Shown here: piece by piece, positions 9,117 to 16,709 of the stretch
Layout of the letters: each line of letters starts with the position of its first letter
How positions within the stretch are numbered: the first letter of the stretch is position 1
Source of the DNA: Halobacillus dabanensis
GTDB lineage: Bacteria; Bacillota; Bacilli; Bacillales; Halobacillaceae
NCBI RefSeq assembly: GCF_900114165.1
Contig: NZ_FOSB01000002.1
Location: 124,001-188,000, forward strand
Reading direction: 5' to 3'
Length of the DNA stretch: 64,000 nucleotides
Notes under the pieces: model-generated
What the model saw: only the letters and a program-made list of their open reading frames with translations
What the model was told of the DNA's origin: nothing
Database searches by the model: none
Translations under genes and position numbers: made by a program

Positions 9117-9205
9117 ATCTTTTGTGGCATAGAGAGTTAGTCATAGGCTGCCCGATAAAACTACTTCCTGATTGGGTTAGTTTGGGATTTATCCAAACCA
9201 ATAAA

Positions 9206-9227
9206 AAACACCCCTATTGGGGTGTTT
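9206..9227 (-). terminator. Terminator after the 88-residue gene
   Basis: AAACACCCC (9206-9214) pairs with GGGGTGTTT (9219-9227) around a 4-nt loop, followed on the minus strand by T residues. It ends the small-gene cluster that runs leftwards from about 11.8 kb. Confidence 0.75.
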
Positions 9228-9238
9228 AAATATAGATA

Positions 9239-9505
9239 TTAATAATTAGATACAGTAATAGGATAAATAGACCTTCCGCTTTCTAGAGCTATTACATCTA
9301 TATGTTTTGTTTCTTCGTTCAAAGTCAATATCCGATTTTTGTTCTCTGCAAATACAATATCAGAGGAATATAGATGATTGCCTCCTTTATCCTTCTGCAC
9401 TATTCTCAAAGGAATTTCAGCGTAAACGGAAAGTGATCTGGCTTCAACTGGGGTATTACTTTTAATATACTCGCCTTGTTGATATTCAATTTGATGATTT
9501 TCCAC
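9239..9505 (-). CDS. Hypothetical protein, 88 residues
   Basis: Unrecognised soluble protein. It begins with GTG at 9505 after AAGGGAGGGTG. The middle (SLSVYAEIPLRIVQ, SSDIVFAENKNRILTL) alternates hydrophobic and polar residues as in a small beta-sheet domain. It has a terminator of its own 11 bp beyond the stop. No functional hint from the sequence. Confidence 0.55.
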   Translation of the reverse strand: MENHQIEYQQGEYIKSNTPVEARSLSVYAEIPLRIVQKDKGGNHLYSSDIVFAENKNRILTLNEETKHIDVIALESGRSIYPITVSNY

Positions 9506-9621
9506 GTTTATACACCCTCCCTTCTATTATACAATATTTCGATAAAAGGGAAATTATAACCTGCCTTAAGACAATAAAAAATATAAAATTAACTATGTAA
9601 TACTAAGCTAAGTTCATCCCA

Positions 9622-10101
9622 TTAGTTTAATTGTTTTTTAGTATTATTCTCTTCTTCATGAATCCAATCAATTAGCTGATACCTATCAACCAAGGTCGCA
9701 TTATTGACTTTTGCTAATTTTTGAGCAGGTTTTGTAAAGTAGTTATTTGTTATAACCCAGCACTCATCAGCTTGATAGTAGCTTTTCGCAGAAACAACCT
9801 CTTGAACTGCTCCTACCCCAACCTTTTTAGCATATCTCTTTGATTGGACTACAATAGTATTTAAATTATCATCTAATATTAAATCAGCACCAAAATCACC
9901 GGATGAAAGAGTCATACGAACCTTGTATCCCCTAGACTTCAACAAAGCTTTAAGGTATTCTTCGAACATGATGCCGGACATATTGTCAACTTCAGCAATG
10001 GCTGCACTTCTAAGCTTCCGCAATCGTTCTTTCTCCCGTTTTTTCGCCTTAATCAAGACGTAGACGCTTGCTATTAATATAAACAGAACAAATACTTCCA
10101 T
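9622..10101 (-). CDS. Membrane-anchored Mrr-like restriction endonuclease domain protein
   Basis: A single N-terminal membrane helix (about residues 3-17) and a basic stretch (KAKKREKERLRK) precede a PD-(D/E)XK-type Mrr catalytic domain: MFEEYLKALLKSRGY, then SGDFGADLIL (Asp73) and VVQSKRY (Gln86-x-Lys88), then VGVGAVQEVV. The spacing of Asp and QxK is that of Mrr_cat nucleases, which cut modified or foreign DNA. I place the start at ATG 10101, with GGGAGGTGG 9 nt upstream; the frame runs on to 10149 without an SD. 159 residues. Role in DNA restriction is inferred from the family. Confidence 0.75.
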   Translation of the reverse strand: MEVFVLFILIASVYVLIKAKKREKERLRKLRSAAIAEVDNMSGIMFEEYLKALLKSRGYKVRMTLSSGDFGADLILDDNLNTIVVQSKRYAKKVGVGAVQEVVSAKSYYQADECWVITNNYFTKPAQKLAKVNNATLVDRYQLIDWIHEEENNTKKQLN

Positions 10102-10217
10102 ATAAAAAGTCCACCTCCCACCCAACCCTCTAAAATGATTGTTCGACAAAGGAATACTTTTCCTTCTCCATATACCAATCTTAGATATCCGTGCCTGTTA
10201 AAACTGCATTTAGTTAA

Positions 10218-10454
10218 CTACATTATGTCTATATCATTTGTGTCAAAATCAATTAATTCCGCATCTACTTGTAATAAATTGGCTAATCTCTTGGATAGTC
10301 CTCTATCCACATCTACCAGCCAACCTACAAGGTTGTGTTTTTCAACTAATTCCTTAACTCGTTCTTTTTCTTGAGAGTCTTTTATGTTTACAGTTACATC
10401 CGAAATCATAAAATAATCATCTTCGTAAGAATGATCAAGAAGGACTTCTATCAA
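10218..10454 (-). CDS. Hypothetical acidic protein
   Basis: About 78 residues, acidic (ends in DAELIDFDTNDIDIM), no recognised family. The likely start is TTG 10454 because AAAGGTGG lies 6-7 nt upstream; a GTG at 10466 would overlap that SD. It lies 21 bp after the stop of the 10476-10754 gene, so the two are probably co-transcribed. Confidence 0.5.
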   Translation of the reverse strand: MIEVLLDHSYEDDYFMISDVTVNIKDSQEKERVKELVEKHNLVGWLVDVDRGLSKRLANLLQVDAELIDFDTNDIDIM

Positions 10455-10475
10455 TTGATATACCACCTTTTTGTT

Positions 10476-10754
10476 TTAATTCTTAAACTTCTTTTCACTT
10501 AATTCTTTAAGTTTTTCCTTTTTAATTTTTGGATCTGTTACAAAATGAAAAGTGGCTCCTCCAATTGAATAAGGCTCATCGTACCAAAGACTTTTATTGA
10601 TGGGTGTCCACCTGAAAAATTTATCATTAGTTCTTTCCTTAATAAATCGTGCAGCCTCTTGGAGACTTGAGCATTTTATTAAAAGTCTCTCCCCTTCATA
10701 AATAGTTACGGGGTATTCTCCCTGCTTAACTTGCGTGGGGGACTCCTTTTCCAT
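10476..10754 (-). CDS. Hypothetical protein, 92 residues
   Basis: Unrecognised. The start is taken at ATG 10754 (MEKESPTQ), 6 nt after GAGGTG; upstream in-frame starts lack an SD. The sequence SSLQEAARFIKERTN looks like a short helix-turn-helix-like segment, and the C-terminal tail is lysine-rich (KIKKEKLKELSEKK). It could bind nucleic acid, but this is a weak inference. Confidence 0.5.
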   Translation of the reverse strand: MEKESPTQVKQGEYPVTIYEGERLLIKCSSLQEAARFIKERTNDKFFRWTPINKSLWYDEPYSIGGATFHFVTDPKIKKEKLKELSEKKFKN

Positions 10755-10856
10755 ATCCATCACCTCTAAACATACCTTTCGACAAGAGGTGATTTTTTCC
10801 TGCAACTATCTATCTAACTAAAGATATCCTGTAGTCTCTACTTTTCTGCTTAGTAG

Positions 10857-11219
10857 TCATTTCATTTTATTTGTAATATATGCACCAACTAAGCCTATTG
10901 TAAAGAAAACAATATAGAGTCCGTATTGATCAAGAACCCCTTCACCTTTAGCAAATTCGCTAGGGAAAAGGATATCATTAATGAAGAGAAATAAACTTGG
11001 ACAGATCCCTCCATGAATTATATTGTTATTTTTAGAAATAAAGAATAGTAATCCCCCGCTGGTAAATGGGCCAATCAGAATTATCAAAAGTAATAATAAA
11101 ACTGGTGTTTCATCATTCATAATCAACACACCCGCATATGAGACAATATAAAGCCAAACAAACCCAACCAAGTAAGACACTGGGGTATTTAATTTACTTT
11201 TTAAAATTCCACCCACCAC
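10857..11219 (-). CDS. Small integral membrane protein
   Basis: Three to four hydrophobic segments fill most of the 120 residues (SYLVGFVWLYIVSYAGVLIM; LLLLLIILIGPF; GLYIVFFTIGLVGAY). The start is uncertain: GTG codons at 11219 and 11216 follow AGAAAGGGTG closely. No family recognised. Multi-pass membrane proteins of this size occur in exclusion or abortive-infection modules, but nothing specific is seen. Confidence 0.5.
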   Translation of the reverse strand: MVGGILKSKLNTPVSYLVGFVWLYIVSYAGVLIMNDETPVLLLLLIILIGPFTSGGLLFFISKNNNIIHGGICPSLFLFINDILFPSEFAKGEGVLDQYGLYIVFFTIGLVGAYITNKMK

Positions 11220-11233
11220 CCTTTCTGACTGAT

Positions 11234-11449
11234 TTATCTTATTCGATAGCAGAAAGGATATACCTTTAACAAATAAAGTGAATTAAGAAAATACTTCATA
11301 TTATCTTTAACCTGTCGCCGATGATCAACTAATTGCATTGGTGAATTCCATTTATATAGCACACCTGTAAACCATCCCCCCTTCAGGAATTTCATATAAT
11401 TACAGTTATGTGTGTATTTAAAATTGACCCAAACGCCCTTAAGTAACAT
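11234..11449 (-). CDS. Doubtful small ORF, 71 residues
   Basis: An ATG at 11449 follows GGAGTAGGGG. The sequence is rich in aromatic and basic residues and matches nothing I know. It may be a real accessory gene, or a decayed fragment given its position between two better-supported small genes. Confidence 0.3.
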   Translation of the reverse strand: MLLKGVWVNFKYTHNCNYMKFLKGGWFTGVLYKWNSPMQLVDHRRQVKDNMKYFLNSLYLLKVYPFCYRIR

Positions 11450-11481
11450 CCCCTACTCCACTTTCAGATGAGGATAAACTA

Positions 11482-11781
11482 CTAATTTATTACATAGCTA
11501 GGATAATATTCATTTTTATCTTTAACTGTGATTCTAACTATCTGGCTTTCACTTATATGCATTTGATGTCCAGTAAAATTGGATATGTTATTTGATTTGT
11601 TATCCCATTCATAATATTGGATTAAAAATATATCATCATGTACCTTTCGACATTCATTGAATTTGATTACATGTGTACCTTCTCTTTCTGGGAGTGTGAA
11701 ATGTAGATAATAATTATAGTCGAATTCTGCTTTAACACGGAAATGATTGAGGAAATTGATAGAGGTTATTCTATTATACAA
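11482..11781 (-). CDS. Hypothetical protein, about 99 residues
   Basis: Unrecognised soluble protein with many aromatic residues (FDYNYYLHFTLPE, IFLIQYYEWDN) in alternating patterns suggesting a small beta-rich fold. TTG 11781 is the likely start (AAGGTG 6 nt upstream); GTG 11790 overlaps the SD. It is the first minus-strand gene of the left cargo cluster and is divergent from the SLH gene at 11997. Confidence 0.5.
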   Translation of the reverse strand: MYNRITSINFLNHFRVKAEFDYNYYLHFTLPEREGTHVIKFNECRKVHDDIFLIQYYEWDNKSNNISNFTGHQMHISESQIVRITVKDKNEYYPSYVIN

Positions 11782-11996
11782 CTTACGCACCTTCTTTTTT
11801 AAATATAGATAGGTAAATTATACCACATTTAATATGTATGAGTGCTTTAATTTACTGAAATTCAGACTCTCTTTAACCGCTAACCATTATGGATATACAA
11901 TCAAATGAAAATATATAACCACACTCACATCCCTTACAAATGGTAGAATTATGTAATATACTTAATAACGAACACAATAATAAAGGAGGAATAATA

Positions 11997-13634
11997 GTGA
12001 AACAGCTTTTTTCTATTTTGCTTTCACTCGCATTTGTTTTCTCACTCAATAATACGAGTGTAAAAGCTAGTAGTTTTCCAGATTTAGAGCACGTCCCTTG
12101 GGCTAAAGAAGAAATCATTTACTTGACTGATGAAGGGATTATTAATGGTTTTCCGGATGGTACTTTCGGTCCCCAAATGGATGTGACAAGAGGACAGGTT
12201 GCAGTAATGCTTGTGAGAGACTTATTCCCTAATGCTAGTCCTACATCTACTCCCCCATTCACTGATCTATCTAAAGGGAAGTATTACTATAATGAAGTTG
12301 CAGTGGCGTATGAAAAGGGGATAATTAAAGGGTACGACAACAAAGTCCGTCCAACAGACCCTATTAGTCGTGCTGAAGCTGCTGTAATGGTTGATCGTGC
12401 CTATGACATTAAGAGAAATGGCTCTGTTAATGGCTTGCCAGACGCTCAAAATATCTCATGGGCTACAGGCAGTATTATGGACTTGTACTCTCAAAATATA
12501 ATTAACGGAACACCAGATGGCAGCTTCAAGCCATATAAAGATATCACACGTGCTGAATTCGCTAAAGTCCTAGCAGCAACAATTGAGCCTTCATTCCGTT
12601 CTATGGATGATTTAGAAGTTCACTTCATTGATGTTGGACAAGGGGATAGTACATTAATAGAATCTCCATCTGGAAAGACAATCCTAATCGATGGTGGCCG
12701 TAAATCTGCAGGGGAAGAAATTGTAGATTACCTAGCTTCCTCAGGAATTGACAGTATCGATATAATGGTAGCAACTCACCCGGATGCCGATCATATTGGC
12801 GGACTAATTGATGTTCTTGAGCAAGTGGAAGTCAAGAAAGTAGTAGATAGCGGTAAGCCTCATACTACTGATACTTATATGGAATACTTAACTCTCATTG
12901 ACCAGAAGAACATTCCATTTGAAACACCATCAGCAGGAGATTCCTTGAACTTGGATGATACTTTAGACATCAATGTACTTAACAGCTTGCATAGCTCAAG
13001 TGATAACAACGAGTCGTCTATTGTTTTGAAGGTATCTCATAATCAAATAGATTTCATGTTAACAGGCGATGCCTCTGTAGACATTGAACAGGAAATCATC
13101 GAGCAGTACGATGTTGAAGCTGAGATTCTTAAGCTGGGACACCATGGAGCATCAAATTCTACATCTTCTGCATTTGTAAATGCTGTTGATCCTGAGGTTG
13201 GTATTTTGTCTTATGGTCCTAACAGTTATGGGCACCCAGATTCTACCGTTGTAAACCGTATGTGGGATGCTGGAGCAACGTTATACTCAACTTGTGATGC
13301 AGGAACTATCACTGTAACTACGAACGGAAATAGTTACCATGTGGATGCTAGTCCATTTGACGGTTCTGATAATTGCGGAACAAATATTAATCCTGAACCA
13401 GAGCCTGAGCCTGAACCGACTCCAGATCCTGATCCACAGTATCCAATTAACGTAAACACAGCGGATTACGAAACACTTCAACTCATTAAAGGTGTTGGAC
13501 CAGCAATCGCACAAAACATCATTGATTATAGAAATACCTATGGTCCTTTTACTTCCTATAATCAACTCTTAAATGTAAAATATATTGGTCCAGCAACTCT
13601 TGAAGAGATGAGACCATATATAACTCTGGGGTGA
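11997..13634 (+). CDS. Secreted SLH-anchored ComEC-type metallo-beta-lactamase with C-terminal HhH domain
   Basis: A signal peptide (about residues 1-25, ending VKASS) precedes three SLH repeats (about 27-200; FPDGTFGPQMDVTRGQVA, INGTPDGSFKPYKDITRAEF), which bind cell-wall polymers. Then comes a ComEC/Rec2-type metallo-beta-lactamase domain: FIDVGQGDSTLIE, THPDADHIGG (metal ligands near 260), LTGDAS and LKLGHHGASNS. A proline-glutamate linker leads to a ComEA-like helix-hairpin-helix (about 482-545; INVNTADYETLQLIKGVGPA). GTG 11997 follows AAAGGAGG. A surface DNA-binding hydrolase, perhaps a nuclease, is inferred. A DUF3006 gene follows. Confidence 0.82.
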   Translation: MKQLFSILLSLAFVFSLNNTSVKASSFPDLEHVPWAKEEIIYLTDEGIINGFPDGTFGPQMDVTRGQVAVMLVRDLFPNASPTSTPPFTDLSKGKYYYNEVAVAYEKGIIKGYDNKVRPTDPISRAEAAVMVDRAYDIKRNGSVNGLPDAQNISWATGSIMDLYSQNIINGTPDGSFKPYKDITRAEFAKVLAATIEPSFRSMDDLEVHFIDVGQGDSTLIESPSGKTILIDGGRKSAGEEIVDYLASSGIDSIDIMVATHPDADHIGGLIDVLEQVEVKKVVDSGKPHTTDTYMEYLTLIDQKNIPFETPSAGDSLNLDDTLDINVLNSLHSSSDNNESSIVLKVSHNQIDFMLTGDASVDIEQEIIEQYDVEAEILKLGHHGASNSTSSAFVNAVDPEVGILSYGPNSYGHPDSTVVNRMWDAGATLYSTCDAGTITVTTNGNSYHVDASPFDGSDNCGTNINPEPEPEPEPTPDPDPQYPINVNTADYETLQLIKGVGPAIAQNIIDYRNTYGPFTSYNQLLNVKYIGPATLEEMRPYITLG

Positions 13635-13638
13635 TATT

Positions 13639-13878
13639 ATTAAATACACAATTGATCGCTTTGAAGGAGATATTGCAGTCCTTTTAAAAAAGGGTGAAGA
13701 GAGTGTGCAAAAAAACGTTCCTAGAGAACACTTTACCGAAAATGTCTCAGAAGGAGATATAGTTCAAGAAATAACCATAGATTCTACAGTAGCTTATCGA
13801 CCTCTTAAGCAGGAAACACAAAAAAGAAAGCAAAAAGCGGAGGATTTACTAAATAAAATCAAAAATAAAAAGAATTAG
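13639..13878 (+). CDS. DUF3006-family protein with apparent ATT start
   Basis: The 79-codon frame reads KYTIDRFEGDIAVLLKKGEE and then VPREHF, ENVSEGDIVQEI and a lysine-rich tail, matching the DUF3006 family (usual start MKYTIDRFEGD). The codon where Met is expected is ATT at 13639, 5 nt after GGGGTG; no ATG, GTG or TTG is available. DUF3006 genes commonly follow ComEC-like metallo-beta-lactamase genes, as here, with the stop of that gene 4 bp upstream. Initiation at ATT, as in infC, is the simplest reading. Confidence 0.7.
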   Translation: MKYTIDRFEGDIAVLLKKGEESVQKNVPREHFTENVSEGDIVQEITIDSTVAYRPLKQETQKRKQKAEDLLNKIKNKKN

Positions 13879-14042
13879 CTTTTAGGAATAGCAAAACCTC
13901 CTCCCTTTTTATTAAGTGCCGTGGAATAAAGATACAAATCTAATGGTTTTGACTTATCAATGACCTTCAATTAAAATTATAATTGTACCTATTCGTAAAC
14001 TTGTCAGGGTCTAGGATGGGTATATTATAGCTTCACTCAAAG

Positions 14043-14080
14043 AAAAGGAGCGGTTAGTAAAATCTATACCGCTCCTTTTT
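14043..14080 (+). terminator. Terminator after the DUF3006 gene
   Basis: AAAAGGAGCGGT pairs with ACCGCTCCTTTTT. The stem is perfect, with a ~13-nt loop and a T-run on the plus strand. It ends the SLH/DUF3006 transcript about 165 bp past the stop. Confidence 0.8.
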
Positions 14081-14322
14081 AATATTAAGCCTCTACCGAT
14101 TACTGTTCAGCAATACTCAAAGTCTCTTCTACCAAAAAAGCTTAAATTTAGGAAGGGTTTAGACTGATAAGTTTAATTAGCCATGTTGAATTATTTGTTT
14201 ATTATCAACAAAATCTTTAAAAGTCTAAGCTCCAAGATCAACTTCACCTGTATCATCGTAAAATGGCATAAGATACTATTTGATAAGGTTTGCCAATTTT
14301 AATACTGAGAGAAAAAGGTGTC

Positions 14323-14450
14323 ATGGCAGATGGTATATTAGAGAGAGGCGTAACAGGAATATATCTTCTTGAATTTGATTTAAGAATGATACTGAAGACT
14401 ACTTAAAAAGCGAGAGATTTAGACAAATTATGGGAAAAATGGAATCATAA
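14323..14450 (+). pseudogene. Frameshifted gene fragment
   Basis: ATG 14323 opens a frame reading ERGVTGIYLLEFDLR that hits a stop, while a shifted frame continues NDTEDYLKSERFRQIMG and ends at 14450. The two halves read as one short broken protein. The family is not recognised. Confidence 0.35.
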
Positions 14451-14631
14451 GTTAATCAAGTCTCTCAAAGCAAAGGTAAGCCGCCACAGTTATACAACAA
14501 ATGAAAGACAATAGCTTAATGTATCCATTTCGATATTCATTTCCAAGGTATGATACTGACCAATACCCCATTTGTTTAGATACACAAAATCTTTTTAGTA
14601 CATCACAACCTTAGTGAAGATATAAAATTAA

Positions 14632-14670
14632 AACAGCCACAATCCTTTTAATAAAAGGATTGTGGCTGTT
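14632..14670. terminator. Bidirectional terminator, 18-bp perfect stem
   Basis: 14632-14649 (AACAGCCACAATCCTTTT) pairs perfectly with 14653-14670 around a 3-nt loop. It lies about 90 bp past the stop of the TIR-operon partner gene and would end that minus-strand transcript. Confidence 0.88.
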
Positions 14671-14760
14671 AAAAGAATCTTTTTAGTAATGCTACTCACA
14701 ATTTCATACAAAGGTATTTTTCTTTTAGTAGTTAAATAAACTGTAGACATTTTTAATAAC

Positions 14761-15408
14761 TTATCGACCAATATCACTTGGGTAATTTTCTTCAACAATA
14801 CTTATCCAGTCTGCTACTTGTTTCAACATTTCTTGAACTTGTTCTTTTGTCAGCCCTTCATCTTTAGCTCTAATCCAAATATCTTCCATAACCCTCGGGA
14901 GATTTTGAGGATAAGAGACACTATCGTGCCGCAATATATAGCTTAAAATTGGTTCTGCATTTTTTCCGCCCTGACCTTCATGAGATAAATGGCTAATATA
15001 CCACCCGTCTTTATTACGGGTAATATTATACAAATCTTCGTGTCCCCATCTTCTAGTGTAGACTTTAAATTCAAATTTTTCATCTAAAGTAACATCTTCT
15101 GGGTCATCATTTGCATGTGGATCATCCAAATATTTCAACAAGTCTTCTATTGGATGGATGTGGTAATAAAAATCAGGATCTTCTGGTTGCATACCGCTAT
15201 TTTCAATCATATATCTATGATGTTTAGGTTTAGGATTTAATTGCATATGTAGCTTATGACCTAAAAATCCCAATTCATTTATAATATCCTCCATACGGCT
15301 TGAAGGAATATTTGTTGGTTTATTTTTAAAATAATTCATTGCCTCATTATATAATTCTTGTATGCGCAATCGCATTTTTTCTTGCTCTGAATTTAATTTT
15401 ACTTTCAA
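14761..15408 (-). CDS. Unknown partner protein of the TIR gene
   Basis: 215 residues, soluble, with no domain that I can name. The C-terminal part (GWYISHLSHEGQ, ILRHDSVSYPQNLPRVMEDIW, GLTKEQVQEMLKQVADWI) resembles a widespread uncharacterised small-protein family seen in accessory DNA; this is pattern memory, not a search. TTG 15408 is chosen because TAGGAGG lies about 8 nt upstream. That SD overlaps the stop of the TIR gene (12-bp gap), so the two proteins are made together and probably act together. Confidence 0.7.
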   Translation of the reverse strand: MKVKLNSEQEKMRLRIQELYNEAMNYFKNKPTNIPSSRMEDIINELGFLGHKLHMQLNPKPKHHRYMIENSGMQPEDPDFYYHIHPIEDLLKYLDDPHANDDPEDVTLDEKFEFKVYTRRWGHEDLYNITRNKDGWYISHLSHEGQGGKNAEPILSYILRHDSVSYPQNLPRVMEDIWIRAKDEGLTKEQVQEMLKQVADWISIVEENYPSDIGR

Positions 15409-15420
15409 GTTAATTACCTC

Positions 15421-16236
15421 CTACCATGCATCAATATATGAGCGTAGTTCGACTTCTTCAAGTATTGATCGGTAATGATTATAGTTACTCTCACCGTAGT
15501 CTAATTCAAAATGTAAGATACGATTTTCATTTTTATGGAGTAATAAATCTAAATTATCCTGTTCTACTATTAAAGTTTGCTGTTGATTGTCCTTAAAATT
15601 AAAAATTATAGAATCTATCTTAATTCTATCCTGAGTAGGATTGATAACTCTTAAAGCAACGTCTAACTTCCCTTCCCTATTCCTACAACTTTCAATATTA
15701 GAAGTTGCATTCTCCATATTAACTTTTTCATCATAACCAATTTGATTTACATTTTGAACAGTAGATGTAACTAAATCTGCAAATTGCATCGTTGGTAATC
15801 CAGTTGTATTAAATTCGCTTTTTATGCCCTCAATAAATTCACTAAGCCTGTCTGTATCAGTTAATTTAAATGACATTTGATTTGGGTTGACAGCACCTGC
15901 TATCTCTTCAAACTCAAAGTTAGGAGTTAATATTGTGGTATAATTCTTATTCAAAATCCAACATGCTCCCATTTCATTTAAGCATGCGACACTATCGTAA
16001 TAGTTTTTTGATAATACAAAGACAACACGTGCGTTCCTATTAATATTTTGAGCTAAATATTCATAGATATCTGAATCATTTGGAATATGGTACCCATAAA
16101 GTGAGCTACATACTATATTGGGGACATTTAAAGGGGTTAATAAATTTACTAGTTCTTTCACATATTCTTTATCTTTACTAGCATGGCTAATAAAAATTGT
16201 ATCTGGAACACTATTTTGATTTTCTATTTCAGACAT
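15421..16236 (-). CDS. TIR-domain protein, candidate defence NADase
   Basis: The N-terminal TIR domain (about residues 12-150) has DTIFISHASKDKEYVKELV, then VVFVLSKNYYDSVACLNEMGA with Glu88 at the position of the catalytic glutamate of NAD-cleaving TIRs. The C-terminal ~100 residues are beta-rich (LDVALRVINPTQDRIKIDSI) and may sense or assemble. AAAGGAG precedes ATG 16236. It is the first gene of a two-gene operon. Bacterial TIR proteins in islands commonly kill infected cells by NAD depletion; that role is inferred here. Confidence 0.78.
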   Translation of the reverse strand: MSEIENQNSVPDTIFISHASKDKEYVKELVNLLTPLNVPNIVCSSLYGYHIPNDSDIYEYLAQNINRNARVVFVLSKNYYDSVACLNEMGACWILNKNYTTILTPNFEFEEIAGAVNPNQMSFKLTDTDRLSEFIEGIKSEFNTTGLPTMQFADLVTSTVQNVNQIGYDEKVNMENATSNIESCRNREGKLDVALRVINPTQDRIKIDSIIFNFKDNQQQTLIVEQDNLDLLLHKNENRILHFELDYGESNYNHYRSILEEVELRSYIDAW

Positions 16237-16647
16237 ATCTACTTCTCCTTTAACCCTTTTCCTTGATATATATTATCCATGAATTTCTAATTTTCCACAA
16301 TACTATTTTATAAGAAACATCTTTTGGGGCTATAAAACAGCAGCCTCTCATTCTCATAAACTACCCTTTACCAAGACTATTCTTAGGATAAATTTCACAA
16401 GTATTAACTATCAACTATAACAGAGTTATAATTAAAATAAAATTCATGTTTTATTTATAACCAACTCCTTTAGAAGACACTCATTGCGCCACTTAAGTAA
16501 CTGTATATTTACTTTGAAGTAAGCGACCGCACACAATTCCATTATCGCTCGAATGAACTAACAAACCTCAATCTTCAACTCACAACATGACGCCACATTT
16601 ATCTTAATACAAAAATATACTCTATAAATGCAGGAGTTAAATCAAAT
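16237..16647. other. AT-rich intergenic region upstream of the TIR operon
   Basis: No convincing gene on either strand. It should contain the TIR promoter, since the nearest upstream minus-strand gene is closed by its own terminator. I see no strong repeat in it. Confidence 0.4.
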
Positions 16648-16675
16648 AAGAGTACAGGGCTACTCCTGTACTCTT
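16648..16675 (-). terminator. Terminator after the zinc-finger nuclease gene
   Basis: AAGAGTACAGG (16648-16658) pairs with CCTGTACTCTT (16665-16675) around a 6-nt loop, 35 bp beyond the stop of the 630-residue gene. Confidence 0.85.
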
Positions 16676-16709
16676 ACTAGATACGTTGTGCGTTGTGTTA
16701 AAGGTTATA

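Larger units (their letters stand above)
13879..14760. other. Gene-poor stretch with degraded coding scraps
   Basis: No intact gene. It holds a terminator at 14043-14080, a frameshifted fragment (14323-14450), another short plus-strand scrap near 14500-14610 (NSLMYPFRYSFPRYDT) and, on the minus strand near 14230-14270, a scrap reading PFYDDTGEVDLGA. A strong bidirectional terminator closes it at 14632-14670. It looks like a deletion-prone graveyard of former cargo genes. Confidence 0.5.
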
